DNA of 64,000 nucleotides from Stemphylium vesicarium (lineage: Eukaryota > Ascomycota > Dothideomycetes > Pleosporales > Pleosporaceae). Below the pieces are notes generated by a model. That model was not told the DNA's origin, did not search any database, and was given only the letters and a program-made list of their open reading frames with translations. The translations under genes and the position numbers were made by a program. The stretch lies in NCBI GenBank assembly GCA_004380135.1, contig QXCR01000009.1:62001-126000 (forward strand), in the 5' to 3' direction. This document shows, piece by piece, positions 53,409 through 64,000 of this stretch; position 1 is the stretch's first letter; each line of letters starts with the position of its first letter.

Positions 53409-54031
53409 ATGTCGACGTTTCGAAAGAAGGACGCAATAAAAGCTGATAAAAAGAAGATGAATAGAGAAGCTTCATGTAAGTCTAGAATTTCGGTGCTCTT
53501 GCTACTTAGTGTCGTTTCTCGGGGTGTTGAACAGCCAGAATTGACATGAGTACTTTGATCACTTCAACAGCACGCTCGTGCTCTTCCATGCATCGAATGA
53601 GAAACTAAGAGTTTGCCCCGGATTACGATCGCTTGTCGAAGCGGAACTACGCCTTCGAGACACTCACTACGCTTGTAGACGCGATGGATTTTAAATGGCC
53701 GGTCGGCCCGCGGCGGACTCGAGGTATGATAGAAGCGGAGATGACTTGTGCACGAGGGTACTTCTTGCAACTAGTAGCGCGTGAGATGCAGCTTCGGATG
53801 GAAGCTCGACGCGTTGTCGGGCCTTTGGGCGGGGTTCAGGTCGGGCTCATCTCATCAATCAACGCTATTCCTGTTTCGGCTTCCCGCCCTTCAAAGCCTC
53901 GGCACGAACCCCAGCCCCCTTCTTTTTCTACCCTGCCATCCCCACAAATTGCACCAAGCAACTGGCTAGGACTGAAAGTGCGAGAAAATGTTCTTAATTT
54001 AGTGCCAGCACACTGTCTTCCTTACCAGTGA
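53409..54031 (+). pseudogene. unresolved small gene, possibly decayed
   Basis: A Lys-rich start (MSTFRKKDAIKADKKKMNRE) runs to a strong GTAAGT donor at 53476. The downstream frame from about 53612 looks coding: FAPDYDRLSKRNYAFETLTT, then MIEAEMTCARGYFLQLVARE, then a Pro/Ser-rich tail to 54031. The natural acceptor (AAG at 53607-53609) preserves the frame but creates a TAG at the junction. The next AG (53610-53611) is in the wrong phase for this donor. Either the gene is inactivated at the junction or the real 5' exon is elsewhere. I do not recognise the family. Confidence 0.4.
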
Positions 54032-54118
54032 TAGAATGCGGCTCACCAAGGGAATTCAGGTTCGTTGCAACTCGAAAGATTTCATAACTTGCGTACCCAC
54101 GCATTTGGACATGACTAT

Positions 54119-55924
54119 CTACATAGCATCCAACACCAAACTATCCCAAAGCCATCCCCTCCACTGCGTACTCCTCGTAACCTTGATATCCAACTTATTT
54201 CCTTCCTCCTTGAGTCCACCTTCCGCAACAGGAAACTCCAACAGCCGCCACTCGCCTGCTCTCGTAGCACCGCGATACGTATCCTGGCTGTTCAACAGAC
54301 TGGCACTAGTAATGTTGCCAATCTTGACGTCGTTGAGGAGGATATCGCAGCTTGAACCCTGGGAAAACCCAGCAAGGGAAACGGTGAGCTTGGCAGCAGC
54401 CGTGGTCGTGGAGGGGAAGGACACCGACCAAGTTCCGAGGTTGGACTGGCCGAAGCACCAGTCTGATGCTGAGCTGGTACCAACGGTGTAGGTTAGGTTG
54501 CCGGGGCATTTGGCGATGCGTGCGTGTTCGAATGGGTGAGCGGGATCAGCAAGTTTGAAGCCGTCTGTCTTGCGGTCAAAGTCGCCGATTTGGAAAATGC
54601 GCTTTTCGCTGTCGGTGACCTTCCAGGTGAGTTCTTTGAGGTTGGTGTTCTTTCCCTCGCGGATCTCGACGTCGTTCTGGGTGAAGTTGGTTGTGACGTC
54701 GCCAAGCGAACCGCCGTTGCCCCACGCGTACAGGCCGTATGTACCGGTGCGGATGTCGTGGATGTCAAATTTGCCGTCCTTGTCTGCGTGGGTAGTGTAG
54801 TAGTAGTTCTCGCCTTGATCAAGAGTCGACACCGTAGTGTTGCGGTTGTCGCCGAGGAATATGGCGGCGCCGGAAGCTGGACGACCATCGCTCAAGACCA
54901 GTTTGCCTTGCATCTTGCCGCGAGATTGGTAGGCATCGTTTTCAAACCATTTGTAGGGCCAGGCTGCCTCTTCCTTCTCCCATCGTGCTGCAGCGTCGTC
55001 TTTGCTGCCGTCGTTTATGTACCAGAGCCATGGTCCCCAGACTTTGCCATCAGCGAAAGAGTCGCGTGCGATGGCTTGGTAATGCGTGCCATGAATCATG
55101 TTGAGCTGCACAGCGTCGCCGGTCTTGGACTCGCGATGGACCTGAATGAAGTCAGTGTGGAATTCACCTTCAAGGTGGCTGGATTGCAACGTACCATCAG
55201 CTCCTGTTTCAGATGATCACCATTGTAGTAGTCTTTTCCGGGGTTCAGGTACCAGCTTCCGACCTCGTCACCATAAACACCATAGTAAGTTTGATCGCGG
55301 ACGAAACCGCTCCAATCATACTTGGTCAAGAAGCTGCCATCAGCCTTTTGCCAGGTTTCATCCTGAACGTTTGTCGCCTGAAGGTACTCTTCCAATGCCG
55401 GTAGTACACCGTCCTTGACGTTCACGTGGCCGCGAGGAAACGATACGTTGTCGAGCCGCCAGAGAGTGCGGAACTCTCCAAGAGTGGGCAAGTCATGGTT
55501 GACGAAATACTGGTATGCACCATGGAGACCATCGTAGATGACCCAGTGAAAGTCGCCTTCCTTGGCCGTGAACTTGACATTGATCCAGTCCGTGTCGGAA
55601 TCTACGATAGCCGCAGATGTCCAACTGAGATCGGACGCGGCGCCATCTGCTATAATGTCAGCTTCATAATGCCAATCCTATGCGATGGCAGTACATACTG
55701 TAGCTAACGTAATGCCCAACAGCATCTCCAACGCGATCCTTCCCCCTGTACATCAACTTGTTCGCATATTGCACATTCTGAGTAACATTCCAGACGTCGT
55801 TGCCAATCACCCAGGTCGAGTTCCCAAGCTCTTTCAGGAAGCTCTTCGGCTTCTTTGCGCGTTCCTCCAGAGGAGCCGCCGCAGCCAAGGCGACGAGACC
55901 AACAAGCAACTTAAGTGCGCTCAT
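54119..55924 (-). CDS. rhamnogalacturonan lyase, PL4 family, secreted
   Basis: Three exons: 55924-55699, 55649-55195 and 55141-54119, with introns of 49 and 53 bp (55650-55698 and 55142-55194); 567 residues. The signal peptide MSALKLLVGLVALAAAAPLE leads into the catalytic beta-sandwich (GDAVGHYVSY, DGLHGAYQYFVNHDLP, TLWRLDNVSFPRG, WSGFVRDQTYYGVYG, GPWLWYINDG). Next is a fibronectin-III-like module (GKLVLSDGRPASGAAIFLGD, GTYGLYAWGNGGSLGDV) and a C-terminal carbohydrate-binding jelly roll (WCFGQSNLGTWSVSFPS, ending LWDSLVLDAM). This is the full three-domain layout of fungal PL4 enzymes, which cleave the rhamnogalacturonan I backbone of pectin by beta-elimination. An upstream in-frame ATG (55954) is rejected because the signal peptide begins at 55924. 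Confidence 0.95.
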
Positions 55925-55998
55925 TGTGATTATTGAAAGTAATGCAATGCGCAAAGGTGCTTGGCAATAATACCCGTGTCGACAACAAGCTGCGACTG

Positions 55999-56006
55999 CT
56001 TATATA
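55999..56006 (-). promoter_or_regulatory. TATA box of the rhamnogalacturonan lyase
   Basis: TATATAAG on the minus strand, 75 bases upstream of the ATG at 55924. Confidence 0.6.
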
Positions 56007-56646
56007 GCTATAGAATCTACGCGTCTTGTAAAGCCCTCAAGCTTACCACTCGGCGCAGATACCCCGAACCCCATTCCGGGTAAGTACAGGGTCCGCGGGG
56101 TTTTCTGGGGTAGACCCCGGTCGTGTCGCTGCCAAACATATATTTCCTGCAATCGCAACCATTGTTATTCAATAGCGCGATGGACGGTCTGTGTGGAGCC
56201 GCGGCCGCCGTCCGGGAATGGGAAGGTGGTTGGCGTATCGTGGGTTAGCGGGGGCTTTGACCTGCAGCATCCTGCGAAAACACGCTGAAAGGCTTGATAC
56301 CCAGGGCGAAGAAGCACCGATAGTAGCTTAAAGGGGTTAGAGATAGAATTGGGGTCGGTATTATGATGCACCCAAGCACCCGGTTGATGAGTTCATTGAA
56401 GTGTTATCGAAGGATGGATGGAACGCGTTCGAGGAAGACGTCATGCGGTACGCTTTCCCATTCCGGACGCTTTCCGCGACCCAACCACGGAAGCAATTCG
56501 CAGTAGACGCGCTCAACAAGGACACTTCGCGATAAAATGAACAGATAACGTTATTCGGATTCGTATGACCTATTCTATACTAGGCTTGGGGTATATAACA
56601 ATCAACAGGGATCTCCAGGTGCCCGGCATTGACGGATGTCTTGCAC
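56007..56646. other. intergenic spacer
   Basis: About 640 bases upstream of the lyase and downstream of the urea transporter. Contains a GC-rich stretch of runs of C and G around 56060-56125 (CCCCGAACCCC, GGGGTTTTCTGGGG). No gene supported. Confidence 0.45.
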
Positions 56647-59078
56647 CTACTGCTCCAGAGCCTTCGCATGAGCTTCCTTTGGGGTGTGCGTCCCTGAATC
56701 GGCCGTCTTCTCACCCTCAACCACCGCGATACCTCCGCGAAGGCCTCCCTTACCAGTGACATCGCGCCACATGCCACCGAAATTCCGTGCCAAGCTCTCT
56801 CGGCCCTCCCAGAGCGGGTAAACACCCACGGCCATGGTCGAACACATGAGCCAAATGATGCCGACAATGACCCAGCCAGAGAAGAACGACTGGCTGAAGA
56901 TGTACCCAGTGCCGTAAAGTGGCATGGGCCAGAGTACCAAAAGGACCAGAGTCATCGTCGCAGTAGTTATCTTTGCGATCTTCGAGGCGCGGAAGAGTTT
57001 CGCTTGCTCGGCAGCTTCTGCCTCTGGTGAGAGAACGGCATGGCGGCCGTGCACAGCCTCTAGGTCCAGGTGGGCAGCTGCCGTAACGTCTGAATCATCC
57101 ACGAGACGAATGTTTTTCATCGACACCCAGTCGTAGTTGTCTGGAGTCCATGTCAGCATACCTATTGCGGCTGTAGGGCGGAAGAACTTACCGGCACCGA
57201 AGATCAATGTGAGAACAGGGATGAAAATCATGGGAGAAAGCAGCGCGACAACATTGCCCGCCAACATTGGTTCGTTTGCGCCGGAGGTGGCTACGGTGAT
57301 GACTCCGTCATTGAGCTGGGAGGTAGTCACGAGCCATGCGGTGATGCTGCAGCACAGCCCCAAAACAGGAGACAATGTAGCCGCCCACTTGTTCTGGCCC
57401 TTCCACATCAAGGTAAGCGTGGCTGGAAGCACGGCAGAAGATATGATGACACCCATAAAGACATAAAGCCATCCCATACTTGTTGATGTCAGTAACCTTC
57501 CTAGCAGGAAATTGGGACCGACTTACCTTATTCCCGCGTACCATAGTCCAGTTGAGAACCCAGCCATGACCAAGCCAAATCCACAAACACATACATGGGA
57601 GGTATATACGAGGCGGCGGCCGCTCGCGTTGGTGTTAATGTAGGTACCGTATATGTCATACGTCAAGATACTGGAAACAGCGATAAGCTGTGCCGAGAAG
57701 GCTGATGTCACGGCCATGAAGACGACCAGAAGGGTGGCTACAGCACCACCGGATCCAAGGAGAGCGACTGCGGCATATGGTAGGGTAAGTCCGGCACTGA
57801 TAGATGCTTCGTCCATGACTTCAGGATAGGTGGGAAAGTACTCGGTGCTTTGAAGGGCGAGGGCCGCAAGTCCCATGGTGGTCGCACAGAGCCACTGCCA
57901 GATGTCAGTCATTGACCCAGCCAGCTTGGGAACAGCCATACCGGAATAGCAAACCACGAGAGCCCGCCGATTATGTAGCCAGGAAGCGCGTGGACGGGTG
58001 ATGCAGCAATAGCTTTGTTGTAATCTGCGCCAGGTCAGTCTCTGCACGATGGAAGGCGAGCCGTCGCAATCTTACATCCATTGTCCATGAAAACCGTTCC
58101 GAAGTTTCCGATGATATTGATCACAAAGAAGATGGCCCCATCTTTGCTCCTCATAGTGAGATAGCTTCCACCAGCATTGCCGGGTACTGGTGTTGTGGCG
58201 GAAAGTTCTTGGAGGCGCTCATACACAGCTTTGGTCGATCCAAGTCTGTCACCAGTCGCGTAGGTCGTGAAGGCGAACGTGAGAAGGATGATGAGCAGGA
58301 TGACGGTATGAACATAATCGGTGAGGAAGGTCGCCTTGATTCCACCAAACATGGTATAGACCACGACCCCGAGCGGAAGAAGGAAGCAAGCGGCTGCTGT
58401 AGGTACCCCAGTCAGAGAGCTAATCACCGCCGATCCGCCGGTCAGCAGCATAGCTGTGACGAGGATGTTTGTAAATAGACCAAATACGATATAGATGAAG
58501 TGCGTCCATTTCCCGTATCGAGCTCTGACAGCTTCGAGGAAAGTCTGAGAGATGATCAGTCATTTATAAGAGGCGTGGGTATCCAGGGCCACATACGTGA
58601 GCATTGGGTGCTCTTCTCTTGAGTTCAATAGCAACAGTAGCAAACAACAAGATCTGAACAGTAGCTCCAGCGGCATACCAGAGAGGCCCAGAGACGCCTG
58701 TACATTGTAAATTTATTGTCATATCGCTATGTATTCTAGCAGCATACCGTAGCGAAAGGCGACTGATGAACTCTGCAGCAGCGTAGCCGCCCATGTCCAG
58801 GATGAAACCACGGCGGAAGCTACAAGACCAGACTTCACTGTGCGGCCAGCAGTCGAAAACATTTCCGAAGTTTGTAATTCATTGTTGTAGCGCTTCAGTA
58901 CCCATGTAGTGAATACCTCGAAGCTGTCAGCACCTTATACTCTTTGTGTCCAACATCTTTAATGGGAGCATACCATGCCAAGTGCAAAGAGAAACCCGAC
59001 ACCGAGAACGATGCCATATCCCCAAGCCTGCCCAAGAGGAGATGCCGAGGGCCCAATAGGTGTACCACCGCCAGCCAT
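56647..59078 (-). CDS. DUR3: DUR3-type urea transporter (solute:sodium symporter family)
   Basis: Eight exons, all calls keeping frame: 59078-58974, 58916-58748, 58697-58597, 58544-58076, 58024-57942, 57894-57527, 57478-57192 and 57140-56647; introns 47-57 bp; 691 residues. Characteristic segments are SSWTWAATLLQSS, YGVSGPLWYAAGA, FMDNGYYNKAIAASP, GGLSWFAIPWLCATTMGLAA (only complete after removing a 47-bp intron), LPYAAVALLG, MAVTSAFSAQLIAVSSI and TYDIYGTYINTNASG. About 15 membrane helices are expected. The family imports urea with protons across the plasma membrane and is normally induced under nitrogen limitation. The last exon adds a cytosolic tail (ESLARNFGGMWRDV, ending KALEQ). No lesion seen. 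Confidence 0.93.
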
Positions 59079-59878
59079 TTCGAATGTATTGTGAGGTGTA
59101 AAGTCAAGCTTCAAGGTGCCCGCTGACAATCCGACTCGGCGGGGACGACGAAATATCTATACCCCATAGTATCCCCACGGGTACCATTCTCCCGTAATAA
59201 TCCGGTCCCAAGACTGCTATCTTGAGCATTTCCAGACACATAGAGCGATTATCTTTATGAACTTCATCCCGGGCAATGATTGGCCAAAGATAGACGTCCG
59301 TTAGGTTGGGGTGATGTTGACCGAATGCCCAGGCTAAAAGCCGTTCAGCTCGCACCTACTTTTGAAGCTTGGTAGAGCAAGTTTGTCTTTTCGTAAGACT
59401 CTCCAGAGTCTTAGCCGACTGGGCACTGCGGGATGCTTCGCTTACGCTGATAAGGACCAGCGAGTGGTCGTGAGGTCGAGCGTCGCACTTGCCCTATAGC
59501 GGCGGGCAGGACCGAAAAGCGCGTCGGAACATTCTCATCCTTGATGCTGAATGGCTGCCACGTGCGAACGTTTTCTTGGGGAAGGAATTCTAGTTCTGGG
59601 CGTGGAGGCCGGGCAGGTCGGGATGATCATGGTATTGATGGTTTTGATGAGGTAAACATCAGATGGAAGATAAGCGATGGAGGCGTGGCCAATTAGAACG
59701 GCGCTCACGGCGGGGCCCGAAGTCGGCGTGCAGAAGCTGAACCCTTGTTCGCCCTCTTTCTCCACGGTACTGATCGACCTGCATGTCCGCGCTAGATAGT
59801 GAGCAGATTCACGATACATCGCTGTGTCGAAGCAATCGAGTAATGATTACCCATTCAGCCGCGACAGGTGTGCGTTAT
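59079..59878. other. intergenic spacer
   Basis: About 800 bases holding the urea transporter promoter and the 3' flank of the RTA1-like pseudogene. Short frames only. Confidence 0.4.
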
Positions 59879-61059
59879 TCACATGAGGGGAGATGTCGCT
59901 GAATGGATCGGAATTTGGCCTACGGACAGCCTACACCTTGCCTTCCGCATCGCATTGCGGCCTTCCTCAAGTTCATGAGTCACATATCCATTGTGTTCCC
60001 AGAAAGGCCTTTCTTTCCTCCTGCCACTACTATTCAGCAAGGCTATAAGCCCGCAAGGATCGACGGACGTCATCCACCATAGCATCTCGTCCGTCCACCC
60101 AGGCCCACTTAGCTCCGTTCTCCCATTCTGCGCTAAATAAACATGGTATTCTTCCGGCAGGTAGCGCCGCGGATGACGGTAGTTCCAAAAAAAATCATGT
60201 TGACGAGCATGAGACTTGCTTCGAAGACCCAGAAAAACCATTCGTATCGCAAGATAGGGTCCGCAGTCACGCGCTTCCCGTTCAGAGAGGAATCGGTTGG
60301 TATATGACTGCTCCCAAAGTGTTCGACAACGCGGTAAATGGTGCGTATGAGGATGAAGGTCATGCTCATGTACAAAGTTATGAGCGGGCCTTGGACCTTG
60401 CGCGTGGTGATTCTACCCCTGAGACATTGCTTATGGAAGATATCGGCCAGAATGCAAAATGTCACGATGACCCCAATCTGGAGAACAAGGGAAGCTCTCG
60501 TAAGAGCTTCTCCTCTCTTGGCATAATCCTCAGAAACGTTTGGGTTCGCCAGCCAGGAAATACCGATAGCGTTGAGGACTTCGACAAGAGCCGATACAAA
60601 ACCGAACGTAGTCAGGACACGATCCGGGTGGATGGGGGAGTAATACGGGACAGAGTAAAGTATGCGGCCAAGCACGTGGTAGTTGGCCAACTCAACGGTA
60701 GGCCTACGGTATCTCGTGAGTCTCGGGCGGTTTTAAAGGCGCAACAATATTACTTACGGTGAACAGTATATGAAAACTGTGCTCGAGACGTATATGTTGA
60801 CAGCCTCGTAATGAGTTGCGCCTTACGGTCGGAGCGCGAATCCCACCGTGAACAGCAGACCGCAGAGGGGATAGAGGCTGGTGACTCTCCACGCTTTGTG
60901 CTTGATGCACTGCCAGGTGTGTACGACCATCGCAACCGCATACCATACCGTGAACATGGGAGGTGCCCAGTCGACAGGATCATACAGGTAGACGCTGCCA
61001 GGGACTACTTCGCCGTGGCTCATATTGTTGATCGATGCGGGCGGAACCGTTAATGACAT
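59879..61059 (-). pseudogene. broken RTA1-like membrane protein gene
   Basis: The N-terminal part (from 61059, SVYLYDPVDWAPPMFTVWYA, LYPLCGLLFTVGFALR) runs into an in-frame TAA at 60823-60825. It then continues in the same frame as GATHYEAVNIYVSSTVFIYC. An intact 54-bp intron (60704-60757) leads to ELANYHVLGRILYSVPYYSP, HPDRVLTTFG, LITLYMSMTFILIRTIYR and YEWFFWVFEASLMLVN. At a run of eight T (60187-60194) the frame is lost by one base; the family's C-terminus (NYRHPRRYLPEEYHVYLAQN, GPGWTD) follows in another frame to 59879. Intact relatives are seven-helix fungal RTA1 proteins implicated in lipid flipping or stress tolerance. Two independent lesions make loss of function likely. Confidence 0.85.
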
Positions 61060-62081
61060 TAAAGGTCAACGTTTTGCGGTGCTCTATAGTGCTTATACCT
61101 TGAGCATCATGCGCAAGCCTTCATACTTCCAAGAATTCTGAATGCTGGTATGCTGTAGCCTTATCAGCGCGCCATACTCAACTTGGTGCATGCAAAGGCC
61201 AAGGCTTCAGCACGACTGATGCATCCGCTGCGCCAGGCTGCAAGGCTCAGTTACGTCAGGCTAACAAAGCTGCAGGTAGTGTGAGGTTGGCCACAGCGTC
61301 TTGTAAGAAGAGGATACATGCTGGATGTGGCTGTGTGCAACGGGTTTGCAATGCAAAAAACGAAAAAGCGCCCCAAAAGGTCCGCAGATTTCAACATGAG
61401 TTAGTGGCGAGTAAGTTGAGAATGACACCCTTTTCGAAGCCCGGCCTGTCATCCTACAGTTCTACGTTGAGGCGCCGGAAGTGTCCCAGACGGTAGCCAC
61501 CTCCACATCTGATTCCTCTCTTCGTAGCATCCGTTTCGTGCTTTCTACGACATGCCCAATAATAGAAAGTCACAAAACCACTCTGATCGGTTCACAAACG
61601 ACATCGCAGGAATAGGCGATGAGAGCGGCCACCCAAAGTCAGCCATTACGTCACTGGCTTGGCCCTACCACCTTCACAGCCCTTGATATCGTATTCTATC
61701 CCATTGTAGTATTCGGGCTCTTCAAATATCGCATCTTCTCAACGCAATTGGAAGTGTATTCTTTTACACCGGGATCTCCGACGCACGACGAGCTCGAGGC
61801 GTCCAGAGATGTAAGACGGCTGGTTATGCGCTAAGCGCGATTAGGATATACTGGTGGCCAAGACGGGAAGTGCAGTCAGCCGCGCCTATCACTTTCGTGG
61901 CTTTGCATCTCTCAGCCACAATAGCAAGTCCCAACTCTCTGTGGTAATAAAGCTGCAGGAATGTTCGCTCATACGGGGCGCCTAGACCGATTGCGACCAC
62001 GACTTTCCGTGCGAATTTCACAAGATCAGGGTAAAACACTGTCCCTTGGAGTTACTTGAACACTGTGCCAGCAGCATAGGC
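61060..62081. other. intergenic spacer before the Zn2Cys6 gene
   Basis: About 1 kb. A plus-strand frame at 61619-61834 contains a hydrophobic segment (LDIVFYPIVVFGLF) but no motif or partner exon. The frame of the next gene stays open upstream to 62046 without an ATG. Confidence 0.4.
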
Positions 62082-64000
62082 ATGACCGAAAAGGGAGAAA
62101 AGAAGGCATCGCGTCAATGCTGGGAGTGCCTCAAACGGCGCCTAGTGTGCGATCACACACTACCCCACTGCAAGAAGTGCTTGAAAGCCGGGCGCCAGTG
62201 CTCCGGCTACGACGACGCGAAGCCGCTGCAATGGGTCCAGACAGGCATGGTGACCTCACGACGGAGAAAGAAGAAGGACAATAGCGCGCCGAAGATCTAC
62301 GCTGCGGTACCCGCACCAGGTGCGGACAAGCAAGGTTCATGCCGGATTGACGAAGTGTCTCCTGAAGCAGAGTCCCACGGCCCGACGTACGAAATCGACT
62401 ACGCATGCGAGCCCGTCAGTTACGAGAAAGCTTTGACTGAGTTTGAGCTGGATCGAGACCGGATTCCCGATGGTGGGGTTGGAGATGTTCACGTGTTTTC
62501 GTTCCAAGCGCATGCGGATGCATACGAGACTGCCCAGCAACTTACGAACTGGGGAAGAGCCAAGATTGAAGAGGTGGTCGAGAAGGGGTCGGATGAAGAA
62601 GCCGCAAAGATCATTAAATCGAAACGCAATCCGCTTCGACGGTTGAAACGAATGCTTTGGTTGTTGAAATCCCAAGATGTACCGGCGTATGGCTACCTGG
62701 CGAATGAGACGTGCGAGGTGGTGCAGGCTGTTCAATACTGTGAGTGGATAGACCAAGACTCGTTCAAAGTCCTATGCACTTGTCAAAGTGATAGGATATT
62801 TTCGAACCTGCTATCTCTTAGTACATCATGGATCAGTGTAGCTGATTACCACAGATAACTCCCGCATTCATCCACAGTACCAAGCCTCCGGAGAACTGGC
62901 ACCTAATCCCGCCATCGTCATATTTCCCCCGCAAGCATTGCATCTTCTTACTCCCGCCATCCATCACACACTAGTCTGTATATCCCTCAGCCACTTTGTC
63001 CACAGCCTACCGGTAGGTGCAGATCGTACAGTAACGGCCATCAACCGGTCGAAAATCTACCATCATCGAGGAGAGGCGCTACGGGCACTCAGCCAGTACA
63101 TTGGTCATGACAAGACAAGATGTTCAGACATGACTATCACCAGTATACTCATGTTCATGTGTTTGGAGGTAAGTCAAAGGCTCAAGGATACATGAACCGA
63201 AGTTGTGCGCTAATGCCTGCACCCAGCTCCAGAACCCGACGTTTGCGGATTGGCGGTCACATATCAGCGGAATGAAACGGCTGATAGACCTTCGGGGCGG
63301 GCCCAAGCAACTCATGAAGGAATCCCCTCACCTAGTGGCATCACTGGTGCTATATCTAATGTATGCGCGCCTTCCCGTTCTGTTCAAAGCCCCTCAGCTA
63401 ACCCACGTGATCAGCATCATCGCTCTTGCCAATACCTCCAGCCCATCCTGGGACCAAATTGACATGACCAGCGTAAACGACACTATCATTGAAGATGCAA
63501 GCAGCTTGTACCACCTCATCTTCCCGTACACGCTCTGCCCCCGGGAGCTATTCACCGAGATACTGAAGGTCAACCAATTACGCGCCAAAGCGTCGGCAGT
63601 CATGTTGATGTGCGAGGTCGACCCAGACCACACGCTAGAGGCGCACGACCTAATGGCGCGCATTGAAGCCTTCTCGCCGGAGGAATGGGCACAGGCCGGG
63701 ACGTTTTACTCTGAATGGCTGACGGTAGGCAAGATCTACAAGGCTTCCGTAATGCTGTATTGCACGTTGTCCTTGCAGTCGCTTACTGTTCTGCCATCCA
63801 CCGTCTCGCTGCACACGACGCAGACTGAATATGGAGATGTCCTTCTGAACAACGTGCGTTCTGCGCTCAATGCCCCACGGCTCGCGCGACATATGGTATG
63901 GCCGCTGGTGGTGGCGGGAGTGGAGGCTATCCATCGCGGCGAGGCGACGAAGAACTGGATCGAGGCGAGCTTGGGGGATCTCAGTAGGCTGCTGGGCACG
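62082..64000 (+). CDS. Zn2Cys6 transcription factor (3' end beyond the window)
   Basis: Exons are 62082-62739, 62855-63168, 63227-63360 and 63415 to the window edge, with introns of 115, 58 and 54 bp. The start MTEKGEKKASRQ is followed by the binuclear cluster CWECLKRRLVCDHTLPHCKK plus LKAGRQCSGY (six Cys, residues about 13-40) and a basic linker RRRKKKDN. The rest is the helical Fungal_trans_2-type regulatory domain: ALHLLTPAIHHTLVCISLSH, YHHRGEALRALSQYI, WRSHISGMKRLIDLRGG, YHLIFPYTLCPRELF. The frame is open to base 64000. Regulators of this class bind CGG-type half sites in the nucleus. Targets unknown; the adjacent genes are a broken RTA1-like gene and DUR3. Confidence 0.9.

Noticed and set aside
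1..64000. CRISPR arrays, rRNA genes, intact transposons
   Set aside because: No regularly spaced direct repeats, rRNA-like sequence, transposase or reverse-transcriptase motifs were seen on reading the window; expected for a fungal nuclear locus.

Overview
The window is nuclear DNA of a filamentous ascomycete, most likely a Dothideomycete (order Pleosporales is my best guess; species not determinable by eye). Genes lie on both strands, intergenic spacers are short, and most introns are about 45-60 bp with GTRAGT-type donors, CTRAC-like branch points and YAG acceptors. The families are typical of Pezizomycotina: 2EXR/F-box-like proteins, an RTA1-like protein, a DUF8021-type secreted protein, a VDE-lipocalin-like secreted protein, a Zn2Cys6 regulator and a PL4 rhamnogalacturonan lyase. 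No rRNA, CRISPR array, tRNA or intact transposon was recognised.

Layout. 0-6.7 kb: 3' end of an unknown gene, a long Ser-rich disordered protein and an MFS transporter. 7.5-9.2 kb: a decayed protein kinase and a second decayed fragment. 9.4-18.1 kb: housekeeping block with RNA helicase DBP9, a small secreted protein and a 1669-residue orphan. 18.4-24.4 kb: an MBOAT/wax-synthase-like acyltransferase, a mucin-like protein with three Apple/PAN-like modules, and a BTB protein. 24.6-31.9 kb: secreted and membrane small proteins, an F-box-like protein and a small cysteine-rich secreted protein, separated by about 3.5 kb of apparently gene-free DNA. 32.1-35.3 kb: a minus-strand trio of SDR, EthD-like protein and SDR that looks like a small tailoring cassette. 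36.3-41 kb: HST2-type sirtuin, coactosin and a single-pass membrane protein. 41.9-46.5 kb: a homeodomain/C2H2 regulator flanked by an apparently intact and a broken 2EXR-like gene. 49.2-54 kb: a sugar transporter, a 2EXR-like protein and an unresolved small gene. 54.1-64 kb: rhamnogalacturonan lyase, DUR3-type urea transporter, a broken RTA1-like gene and the 5' part of a Zn2Cys6 regulator running off the end.

Functional links: the secreted lyase, sugar transporter and urea transporter fit a plant-associated saprotroph or pathogen that feeds on plant wall polymers and small nitrogen compounds. The SDR/EthD/SDR trio suggests specialised metabolism, but no backbone synthase lies in the window. 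Three genes (kinase, 2EXR-like, RTA1-like) carry two or more independent disabling lesions, so the accessory intervals are undergoing gene loss. Exon coordinates are my own splice calls made by reading donors, acceptors and frame continuity; none has been tested against transcripts.
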